Positions 57,124 through 64,000 of a DNA stretch of 64,000 nt are shown one piece after another. Numbering within the stretch: the stretch's first letter is position 1; each line of letters begins with the position of its first letter. The translations under genes and the position numbers were made by a program. Source of the stretch: Herbaspirillum frisingense GSF30 (GTDB lineage Bacteria; Pseudomonadota; Gammaproteobacteria; Burkholderiales; Burkholderiaceae_D); NCBI RefSeq assembly GCF_000300975.2, contig NZ_AEEC02000004.1:62001-126000 (forward strand), written 5' to 3'. The notes under the pieces are model-generated. The model was given only the letters and a program-made list of their open reading frames with translations. It did no database searches and had not been told where the DNA came from.

Positions 57124-57209
57124 ACCTCATGTATCTGCTGGGGCTGGTCGTTTCCATTGCCCTGTTGCTGTACCTGGTCTATGCGCTGATCAAGCCGGAG
57201 GACTTCTGA
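57120..57209 (+). CDS. kdpF: Kdp small subunit KdpF
   Basis: A 29-residue single-span peptide ([29 protein letters not shown] in two halves; the [12 protein letters not shown] end is the family hallmark). KdpF stabilises the KdpFABC complex and can be replaced by lipid in vitro. It lies one base before kdpA. It is too short for most gene finders. Confidence 0.9.
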   Translation: MNLMYLLGLVVSIALLLYLVYALIKPEDF

Positions 57210-57210
57210 C

Positions 57211-58992
57211 ATGGACAGCAACAACTACCTCCAGCTCGGCCTCTACCTGGCCGTGCTGCTGATTCTCTCCCTGCCGCTGGGCTGGTACATGGCCCGCGTG
57301 ATGGAGGGCAAGTCACGCGTGAACCGGCTCTTCGGTGGCGTCGAACGCGTCTTCTATCGCCTCTGTGGCATCAGCCGCGAGCAAGACATGGACTGGAAAC
57401 AGTACGCCATCGCCGTGGTGCTGTTCAACTTCCTCGGGCTGATCGTGGTGTACCTGCTGCAGCGCCTCCAGCAATGGTTGCCGCTCAATCCGCAGGCCTT
57501 GCCCACCATCAGTCCCGACTCGTCCTTCAACACCGCGTTGAGCTTCGTTACCAATACCAACTGGCAGGGCTATGCGGGTGAAGCCACCATGAGCTACCTG
57601 ACCCAGATGGCGGCGCTGGCGGTACAGAACTTCCTCTCGGCGGCCACCGGTATCGCGATCGCCTTCGCGCTCATTCGCGGCTTTGCCCGCCACAGCAGCA
57701 AGGGCATCGGCAACTTCTGGGTGGACCTGACCCGCAGCACGCTCTATGTGCTGCTGCCGCTGTCGGTGGTGCTGGCCCTGGTGCTGGTGCAGCAGGGCAG
57801 CATCCAGAACTTCCGTTCCTACCAGGAAGTGAAGACGCTGGAAGTGACCCACTACACCGTGCCAAAACTGGATGCTGCCGGCCAGCCCTTGAAGGATGCC
57901 AAGGGCGAACCGCTGGTCGATGCCCAGAGCACCGACCGGCAGACCTTGCCGATGGGACCGGTGGCCTCGCAGGAAGCTATCAAGATGATCGGCACCAACG
58001 GCGGTGGCTTCTTCAATGCCAACTCGGCCCACCCCTACGAGAACCCGACCCCGCTCTCCAACTTCCTGCAGATGCTGGCCATCCTCATCATTCCGGCCGC
58101 GCTCTGTACCAGCTTCGGCGTGCTGGTTGGTGACCGGCGCCAGGGCTGGGCCATCCTGGCCTCGATGACACTGCTGTTCGTGGTGCTCACGCTGGTACTG
58201 ATGTACAGCGAATCGCAGACCAATCCCATGCTGGCGTCGCTGCACGCTTCCGGCCCCGGCATGATGGAAGGCAAGGAGACCCGCTTCGGCATCCCGGCCT
58301 CGGCCCTGTTCGCTTCCATCACCACGGCGGCTTCCTGCGGTGCGGTCAATGCCATGCACGACTCGCTCTCGCCACTGGGCGGACTGGTGCCGATGCTGCA
58401 GATGCAACTGGGTGAGGTGGTGTTCGGCGGCGTCGGCTCGGGCCTATACGGCATGCTCATCTTCGCGGTGCTGGCGGTGTTCATCGCCGGCCTGATGATC
58501 GGTCGCACGCCCGAATACCTGGGCAAGAAGATCGGCGTGTTCGACATGAAGATGATGTCGATCGCCATCCTCATGACCCCGGCCCTGGTGCTGATCTTCA
58601 CCGCCCTGTCGGTGATGGTGGAGGGCGGCCTGGCCGGCATCGCCAACCCCGGTGCGCATGGTTTCTCGGAAATCCTGTACGCCTTCAGCTCGGCGGCCAA
58701 CAACAACGGCAGCGCCTTTGCCGGGCTCTCGGCCAATACGCCGTACTACAACATCGCGACCGGCCTCTGCACCTGGCTGGGCCGCTTCGGCATCATCGTG
58801 CCGGTGCTGGCCATGGCCGGTTCGCTGGCCGGCAAGAAGCGCCTGGCGGCCACGTCCGGCACCTTGCCCACGCATGGTCCGCTGTTCGTGGCCCTGCTGA
58901 TCGGTGCGGTGATCCTGGTGGGTGCGCTGACCTATGTGCCGGCACTGGCGCTGGGTCCGGTGGTGGAACACCTGCAGATGATGGCGATGTAA
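57211..58992 (+). CDS. kdpA: Potassium-transporting ATPase subunit KdpA
   Basis: A 593-residue channel-like subunit with ten membrane segments that binds and carries potassium. Selectivity-filter loops typical of KdpA are visible: [44 protein letters not shown] and [12 protein letters not shown]. Length is slightly above the E. coli protein because of a longer periplasmic loop ([17 protein letters not shown]). ATG 57211 follows GCCGGAGGACTTC within kdpF. Confidence 0.96.
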   Translation: MDSNNYLQLGLYLAVLLILSLPLGWYMARVMEGKSRVNRLFGGVERVFYRLCGISREQDMDWKQYAIAVVLFNFLGLIVVYLLQRLQQWLPLNPQALPTISPDSSFNTALSFVTNTNWQGYAGEATMSYLTQMAALAVQNFLSAATGIAIAFALIRGFARHSSKGIGNFWVDLTRSTLYVLLPLSVVLALVLVQQGSIQNFRSYQEVKTLEVTHYTVPKLDAAGQPLKDAKGEPLVDAQSTDRQTLPMGPVASQEAIKMIGTNGGGFFNANSAHPYENPTPLSNFLQMLAILIIPAALCTSFGVLVGDRRQGWAILASMTLLFVVLTLVLMYSESQTNPMLASLHASGPGMMEGKETRFGIPASALFASITTAASCGAVNAMHDSLSPLGGLVPMLQMQLGEVVFGGVGSGLYGMLIFAVLAVFIAGLMIGRTPEYLGKKIGVFDMKMMSIAILMTPALVLIFTALSVMVEGGLAGIANPGAHGFSEILYAFSSAANNNGSAFAGLSANTPYYNIATGLCTWLGRFGIIVPVLAMAGSLAGKKRLAATSGTLPTHGPLFVALLIGAVILVGALTYVPALALGPVVEHLQMMAM

Positions 58993-59062
58993 TTGATTCG
59001 ATGGCTTGCGCGGCAGGGGCGGAGATGGCCCGCGCCGCGCAGCAACCCGCAACGGAAAACCT

Positions 59063-61252
59063 ATGACTACCCCTTCCAGCAATACTCCGGCCGCTGCCAG
59101 CAAGCTGCAGGCCGATGCCATTCCGTCCGCCGCGCAGACCGCGCGCTGGATGTTCGATCCGAAGATTGTCAAGCCGGCCCTGGCCGACGCCGTGCGCAAG
59201 CTGTCGCCGCGCGTGCAGTGGCGCAATCCGGTGATGTTCGTGGTCTATCTCGGCAGCATCCTGACCACGCTGCTGTTCATCCAGGCCCTGGTCGGCAAGG
59301 GTGAGGCGCCGGCCGGTTTCATCGGTGCCGTAGCCGCCTGGCTGTGGTTCACGGTGCTCTTCGCCAACTTCGCCGAGGCCCTGGCCGAAGGCCGCAGCAA
59401 GGCCCAGGCTGCAGCCCTGCGTGGGGTCAAGAAGAGCGTGACGGCCAAGAAGCTACGCAATGCGGCCTCGGTGGCAGGCACTGCGAACGCCGCCCGCCAG
59501 TGTGAAGTGGTGGAAGGCGACAGCCTGCGCAAGGGCGACCTGATCCTCATCGAAGCCGGCGATACCGTGCCGGCCGACGGTGACGTCATCGAGGGCGTGG
59601 CCACCGTGGACGAGAGCGCCATCACCGGCGAATCGGCACCGGTGATCCGCGAATCCGGCGGCGATTTTTCGGCCGTCACCGGCGGCACGCGCGTGCTGTC
59701 GGACTGGATCGTGGTGCGGGTCTCGGTCAATCCGGGCGAAGCTTTCCTGGACCGCATGATTGCCATGGTGGAAGGCGCCAGCCGCAAGAAGACCCCCAAT
59801 GAACTGGCCCTCACGCTCTTGCTGGTGGCGCTGACGCTGGTGTTCCTGCTGGTGACGGTGACCCTGCTGCCGTTCTCGATCTTTTCCGTGACCGCCGCCG
59901 GTGCCGGTGCGCCAGTGTCGGTCACGGCCCTGGTGGCGCTGCTGGTGTGCCTGATCCCGACCACCATCGGCGGCCTGCTCTCGGCCATCGGTGTGGCCGG
60001 CATGAGCCGCATGATGCAGGCCAATGTGATCGCCACCTCCGGCCGCGCCGTGGAAGCCGCCGGTGACGTCGACGTGCTGCTGCTGGACAAGACCGGCACC
60101 ATCACCCTCGGCAACCGCCAGGCCGCCGCCTTCATGCCGGCGCCCGGCGTGGCGGAGCGCGAACTGGCCGATGTCGCCCAGCTGGCTTCGCTGGCCGATG
60201 AAACGCCGGAAGGCCGCAGCATCGTGGTGCTGGCCAAGAACCGCTTCAATCTGCGCGAACGCGAAATGGCCGGCCTGGGCGCGGAATTCATCCCGTTCTC
60301 GGCGCAGACCCGGGTCTCCGGCATCGACCTCGGCAGCCGTCGCATCCGCAAGGGTGCTGCCGATGCCATCCGCAAGCTGGTGCGTTCGGCCGATCAGCGC
60401 CTGCCGGCGCAGGTGGAGAGCGATGTGGAAGCCATCGCCCGTCGTGGCGGTACGCCGCTGGTGGTCATCGAATGGCACGCCGAGGCGGCCGTGGTCAACC
60501 AGGGTGCGCCGATCCGCATCCTCGGCACGGTGGAATTGAAGGACATCGTCAAGGGCGGCATCAAGGAACGTTTCGGCGAACTGCGCCGCATGGGCATCAA
60601 GACCATCATGATCACCGGCGACAACCGCCTGACCGCAGCTGCCATCGCTGCCGAAGCGGGTGTCGATGACTTCCTGGCCGAGGCCACGCCGGAGCAGAAG
60701 CTGGCGCTGATCCGCCAGCACCAGGCCGAAGGCAAGCTGGTGGCGATGACCGGCGACGGTACCAACGACGCCCCGGCGCTGGCCCAGGCCGACGTCGCCG
60801 TGGCCATGAACAGCGGCACCCAGGCGGCCAAGGAAGCCGGCAACATGGTCGATCTGGACTCCAATCCGACCAAGCTGATCGAGATCGTCGAGATCGGCAA
60901 GCAGATGCTGATGACGCGCGGCAGCCTGACCACCTTCAGCATCGCCAATGACGTGGCCAAGTACTTCGCCATCATTCCCGCCATGTTCGTGGCGACCTAC
61001 CCGCAGCTGGGCGCGCTGAACGTGATGCATCTGGCCAGCCCCGACTCGGCCATCATGTCGGCGGTGATCTTCAATGCGCTGGTGATCGTCGGCCTGATTC
61101 CGCTGGCCCTGCGTGGAGTGCGTTATCGCGCCCTGGGCGCGGCCGTGCTGCTGCGTCGCAACCTGCTGATCTACGGTCTGGGTGGTCTGTTGGTGCCGTT
61201 CGTGGGCATCAAGCTGATCGATATGCTGCTGGCCGTGTTCGGCCTGGTATGA
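59063..61252 (+). CDS. kdpB: Potassium-transporting P-type ATPase subunit KdpB
   Basis: A 729-residue P-type ATPase that powers KdpA. The phosphorylated Asp342 is in DKTGTIT, the phosphatase loop is TGES (188-191), and the ATP-binding and hinge motifs [16 protein letters not shown] and [12 protein letters not shown] are present. ATG 59063 is chosen over the in-phase ATG at 59006, which would add 19 basic residues encoded by the intergenic region. It is 70 bases after kdpA. Confidence 0.97.
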   Translation: MTTPSSNTPAAASKLQADAIPSAAQTARWMFDPKIVKPALADAVRKLSPRVQWRNPVMFVVYLGSILTTLLFIQALVGKGEAPAGFIGAVAAWLWFTVLFANFAEALAEGRSKAQAAALRGVKKSVTAKKLRNAASVAGTANAARQCEVVEGDSLRKGDLILIEAGDTVPADGDVIEGVATVDESAITGESAPVIRESGGDFSAVTGGTRVLSDWIVVRVSVNPGEAFLDRMIAMVEGASRKKTPNELALTLLLVALTLVFLLVTVTLLPFSIFSVTAAGAGAPVSVTALVALLVCLIPTTIGGLLSAIGVAGMSRMMQANVIATSGRAVEAAGDVDVLLLDKTGTITLGNRQAAAFMPAPGVAERELADVAQLASLADETPEGRSIVVLAKNRFNLREREMAGLGAEFIPFSAQTRVSGIDLGSRRIRKGAADAIRKLVRSADQRLPAQVESDVEAIARRGGTPLVVIEWHAEAAVVNQGAPIRILGTVELKDIVKGGIKERFGELRRMGIKTIMITGDNRLTAAAIAAEAGVDDFLAEATPEQKLALIRQHQAEGKLVAMTGDGTNDAPALAQADVAVAMNSGTQAAKEAGNMVDLDSNPTKLIEIVEIGKQMLMTRGSLTTFSIANDVAKYFAIIPAMFVATYPQLGALNVMHLASPDSAIMSAVIFNALVIVGLIPLALRGVRYRALGAAVLLRRNLLIYGLGGLLVPFVGIKLIDMLLAVFGLV

Positions 61253-61281
61253 ACTTGTCTCCTAGCTCCAAGGAAAGCCTC

Positions 61282-61893
61282 ATGAAAACCTCTACTCCCC
61301 ATCCTTTGCGTCCGGCCATCACGCTGTTCATCCTGCTGGGCGTGCTGCTGGGCGGCCTCTATCCGCTGCTGGTGACCGGTCTGGCGCAGGCCTTCTTCCC
61401 GCATCAGGCCAATGGCAGCCTGATCGAACGCCAGGGACAGCCGGTCGGCTCCGAACTGATCGGCCAGAACTTCAGCAGCCCGGCCTATTTCTGGGGCCGC
61501 CCCTCGGCCTCGGGCACTTTCCCCAACAACGGCATGGCCTCCGGTGGCAGCAATCTGGGTCCGACCAATCCGGCCCTGAAGCAGGCCGCCGAAGACCGTG
61601 CCAAGGCCCTGCAGGAAGCCGATCCCGGTAACACCGGTGCCATCCCCATCGACTTGCTGACGGCCTCGGCCAGTGGCCTGGACCCGCACATCAGCCCGGC
61701 CGCCGCCGACTACCAGGCCGCTCGCGTGGCCCGTGCGCGTGGCGTGAGCGTAGAGCAGGTGCGGGCGCTGATCCGTGGCAACAGCGAGACCCCGCAATGG
61801 GGGCTGTTCGGTGAACCACGCGTCAATGCGCTCAAGCTGAACCTGGCACTGGATGTGGCAGCACCATTGCGCGCGCAGGCCGATCCCAAGTAA
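61282..61893 (+). CDS. kdpC: Potassium-transporting ATPase subunit KdpC
   Basis: A 203-residue subunit with one N-terminal membrane helix (ITLFILLGVLLGGLYPLLVTG) and a periplasmic domain containing GSELIGQNFSSPAYFWGRPSA, SNLGPTNPAL and DPHISPAAADYQ. ATG 61282 has AAGGAA five bases upstream; an alternative ATG at 61249 overlapping the kdpB stop would add 11 residues. Last gene before an intrinsic terminator. Confidence 0.95.
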   Translation: MKTSTPHPLRPAITLFILLGVLLGGLYPLLVTGLAQAFFPHQANGSLIERQGQPVGSELIGQNFSSPAYFWGRPSASGTFPNNGMASGGSNLGPTNPALKQAAEDRAKALQEADPGNTGAIPIDLLTASASGLDPHISPAAADYQAARVARARGVSVEQVRALIRGNSETPQWGLFGEPRVNALKLNLALDVAAPLRAQADPK

Positions 61894-61914
61894 GTCAGAC
61901 GTCCGCGCAAGCCA

Positions 61915-61951
61915 GGCCGGGGGCACGCGTTTGCCGTGCCCCCGGCCTTTT
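61915..61951 (+). terminator. Intrinsic terminator between kdpC and kdpD
   Basis: A perfect 13-bp GC stem (GGCCGGGGGCACG/CGTGCCCCCGGCC) with a 7-base loop is followed by TTTT. It lies between the transporter genes and the regulator genes, so kdpDE expression may need read-through or its own promoter. Confidence 0.85.
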
Positions 61952-61984
61952 GCCACTACAATGCCAGCAACCCGAATACCCGCC

Positions 61985-64000
61985 ATGGACCAACGCCCCG
62001 ACCCCGACGACCTGCTGGAACGCGTGATGCGCGACGAAGAGCGCCAGGCACGCGGCCGCCTGAAGATCTTCTTCGGCTTCTCGGCCGGTGTCGGCAAGAC
62101 CTTTGCCATGCTGGAAGCGGCCCAGGCGCTGGCGGCCCAGGACGTGGACGTGGTCGCCGGCGTGGTCGAAACCCATGGCCGCGCCGAGACCGAGGCGCAA
62201 CTGGCCGGCATTGCACGCCTGCCCATGCGCATGGTGGCCTACCGCAATCGCCAGTTGCCCGAGTTCGACCTGGATGCCGCGCTGGAACGCCGGCCCGGCG
62301 TGATCCTGGTGGACGAACTGGCGCACTCCAATGTTCCCGGTTCGCGCCATGCCAAGCGCTGGCAGGACATCGACGAGCTGCTGCGCGCCGGCATCGATGT
62401 CTACACCACCCTCAATGTGCAGCACATCGAAAGCCTCAACGACGTGGTGGGCCAGATCACCGGCATCCGCGTCTTCGAGACCGTGCCCGACCATGTCTTC
62501 GACGAAGCCGACGACGTCAAGCTGGTCGATATCCCGCCCGACGAACTGCTGGCGCGGCTGCAGCAGGGCAAGGTCTATCTGCCGCAACAGGCGGAGAAGG
62601 CCGGCCGCAACTTCTTCCGCAAGGGCAATCTCATCGCGCTGCGCGAGATCGCCCTGCGCCGCACCGCTGACCGTGTCGATGCCGACATGCGCCAGTACCG
62701 CGCCGACCGCTCCATCGCCCAGCTGTGGCAGGCGCGTGAGCGCATCGTGGTGGCCATCGGCAGCGGCGTCGGTGAGGAACGCCTGATCCGTGAAGGCGCC
62801 CGGCTGGCCGCCAAGCTGCAGGCCGAATGGCTGGCGGTGCATGTGGATCTGCCGCGCCAGCGCCAGGCCATGGCCAGCCGCGAGCGGGTGGTGGGCTATC
62901 TGAAACTGGCGCAATCGCTGGGTGCGGAAACGGCCAGCATCAGTGGTGAAGAGCTGGCCGCCGCACTGCTGCAGTTTGCCCGCAGCCGCAACGCCGGCAA
63001 GCTGGTGATCGGCCAGCAGAGCCGCGGTCTGCGTCACCTTCTGCAGTGGCCGCGTGGCTCGCTGGCGCAACGTATCGCCGCGGCCGGTGGCGAGATCGAT
63101 CTCTACACCATCGCCCGCAGCCGCACGCGCGAGCAGCCCGAGCAGCGTTCCACCGACAGCGCCGCCAGCGCGGCGGAGGCCTTGCTTACGCGCCGGCGTC
63201 GCACGCGTGGCACCCTGTGGGCCGTGGCCAGCTGCGCAGCCACCACGACGCTGGCCTTCCTCTTGGACGGCAAGCTGCATCCGGCCAACGTCATCATGCT
63301 CTACCTGGTGGGCGTGATGCTGGTGGCGATGCGCCATGGGCGGGCAGCGTCGGCGCTGGTGTCGGTGCTGTCGGTGATCTCCTTCGATTTCTTCTTCGTC
63401 GATCCGCGTTTTTCGATCACGGTGTCCGACGCCCAGTACCTGCTGACCCTGGCGGTGATGCTGGCAGTGTCGCTGTTCATCAGTTCGCTCACGGCACGCC
63501 TGCGGCGCCAGGCCAGCGTGGCCATGCAGCGCGAGGCGCGGGCCGCCAATCTCTACATGCTGGGCAAGGAACTGTCGGCCCTGCTCACGCTGGACCAGAT
63601 ACTGGAAATCGGCCGCCGTCACCTGGCCGCCGTGTTCGGGGCGCGCATCGCCTTCTTCCTGCCGGACAGTGCCGACCAGTTGCGCCTGACCGCGCCGGAG
63701 CAGGACGGCAGCGGCGCGCATGTGTTGCACAGCGTGGACGCGGGCGTGGCGCAGTGGGTCTATGACAACGGGCAGGCGGCCGGCAAGGGCACGGCCACCT
63801 TGCCCTCGGCCGCAGCCCTGTACTTGCCCTTGACGGCCACCATGCGGACCCGTGGGGTGCTGGCTTTTGCCATCGATGCCGCCAGCGAGGAAGAGGGCCA
63901 GTTGGCGGCCGCCCAGCTGGCGCTGCCCGAGAATCGCCAGATGCTGGAAATCTTCTGTTCCCAGATCGCCATGGCCATCGAGCGCCTGCACTACGCCGAG
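61985..64000 (+). CDS. kdpD: Sensor histidine kinase KdpD, N-terminal part
   Basis: 672 codons are present and the frame runs off the right edge. The KdpD domain (about 20-230) has the Walker A-like GFSAGVGKTFAML and VDELAHSN. A universal-stress-protein-like domain (about 250-370) follows, then four membrane segments of the DUF4118 region (about 405-510, with DFFFVDPRFSITVSD) and a GAF-like region (from about 525). The kinase core with the phosphorylated histidine lies beyond the window. ATG 61985 (MDQRPDPDD) is preferred, but an in-phase ATG at 61961 is possible. KdpD senses potassium limitation and acts through KdpE. Confidence 0.95.
   Translation, partial: MDQRPDPDDLLERVMRDEERQARGRLKIFFGFSAGVGKTFAMLEAAQALAAQDVDVVAGVVETHGRAETEAQLAGIARLPMRMVAYRNRQLPEFDLDAALERRPGVILVDELAHSNVPGSRHAKRWQDIDELLRAGIDVYTTLNVQHIESLNDVVGQITGIRVFETVPDHVFDEADDVKLVDIPPDELLARLQQGKVYLPQQAEKAGRNFFRKGNLIALREIALRRTADRVDADMRQYRADRSIAQLWQARERIVVAIGSGVGEERLIREGARLAAKLQAEWLAVHVDLPRQRQAMASRERVVGYLKLAQSLGAETASISGEELAAALLQFARSRNAGKLVIGQQSRGLRHLLQWPRGSLAQRIAAAGGEIDLYTIARSRTREQPEQRSTDSAASAAEALLTRRRRTRGTLWAVASCAATTTLAFLLDGKLHPANVIMLYLVGVMLVAMRHGRAASALVSVLSVISFDFFFVDPRFSITVSDAQYLLTLAVMLAVSLFISSLTARLRRQASVAMQREARAANLYMLGKELSALLTLDQILEIGRRHLAAVFGARIAFFLPDSADQLRLTAPEQDGSGAHVLHSVDAGVAQWVYDNGQAAGKGTATLPSAAALYLPLTATMRTRGVLAFAIDAASEEEGQLAAAQLALPENRQMLEIFCSQIAMAIERLHYAE

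Noticed and set aside
61249-61281. Earlier kdpC start at ATG 61249
   Set aside because: It overlaps the kdpB stop, but the 61282 ATG has AAGGAA at good spacing and gives the usual N-terminus; kept as an alternative only.

Overview
The window is GC-rich, densely coded and chromosomal in character. Gene content suggests a betaproteobacterium of the Oxalobacteraceae, Herbaspirillum-like: glcDEF, a TRAP importer with SDR dehydrogenases, class I ilvC, a yggS-proC block, OxyR with its C199/C208 pair, a complete ugp operon and a complete kdp operon. This taxonomic call is inference from gene repertoire; no rRNA or tRNA gene was seen.

Layout. 1-4.3 kb: the end of glcD, then glcE and glcF (glycolate oxidase), followed by a DctA-type dicarboxylate carrier. 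4.3-8.3 kb (minus strand): SCP-2-type thiolase, acyl-CoA ligase and two tandem PPC/DUF296 proteins, with a LiuR-like palindrome upstream. 8.3-16.2 kb: a 784-bp regulatory region carrying repeated GCGACA elements and a sigma-54 promoter, then TRAP dctP, fused dctQM and two SDR dehydrogenases, a LysR regulator, and a sigma-54 activator without a sensor domain. 16.2-28.5 kb: mostly housekeeping (ilvC, a lipoprotein, a GGDEF-EAL enzyme coupled to a PhnD-like binding protein, gpx, pilT, yggS, proC, an NlpD-like LytM protein, a BrnTA-like toxin-antitoxin pair, tpm, ubiA). 28.7-33.1 kb: ugpBAEC with a PhoB-type promoter. 33.2-36.6 kb: mntA-hepT toxin-antitoxin pair, oxyR, ppk2 and an unknown protein. 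36.9-43.3 kb: metallophosphoesterase, a GlxA-type regulator divergent from an MFS carrier, and a TetR-reductase-flavin monooxygenase cluster. 43.3-53.9 kb: an accessory nitrogen-scavenging island of two divergent operons around an AT-rich control region with a sigma-54 promoter. The minus arm holds an NTF2-like protein, a NodB-type deacetylase, an AMI1-like amidase and a GntR regulator. The plus arm holds a branched-chain/urea-type ABC importer, in which the second permease and both ATPases are one 871-residue polypeptide, then HpxZ-like and HpxW-like (oxamate amidohydrolase family) proteins. 54.2-56.8 kb: a membrane PAS-GGDEF protein and the collapsed remnant of a DUF1016/YhcG-family nuclease gene around a perfect 13-bp inverted repeat. 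56.9-64 kb: kdp operon with a KdpE box, an extra small membrane ORF, kdpF, kdpA, kdpB, kdpC, an intrinsic terminator, and kdpD running off the window.

How it fits together: several scavenging systems carry recognisable global-regulator sites (PhoB for ugp, KdpE for kdp, sigma-54 for both the TRAP operon and the amide/ABC island). The strongest candidates for something little described are the sigma-54-controlled amide island with its triple-fused ABC subunit and non-canonical ATPase signature motif, and the TRAP-SDR operon with an orphan activator and GCGACA array.
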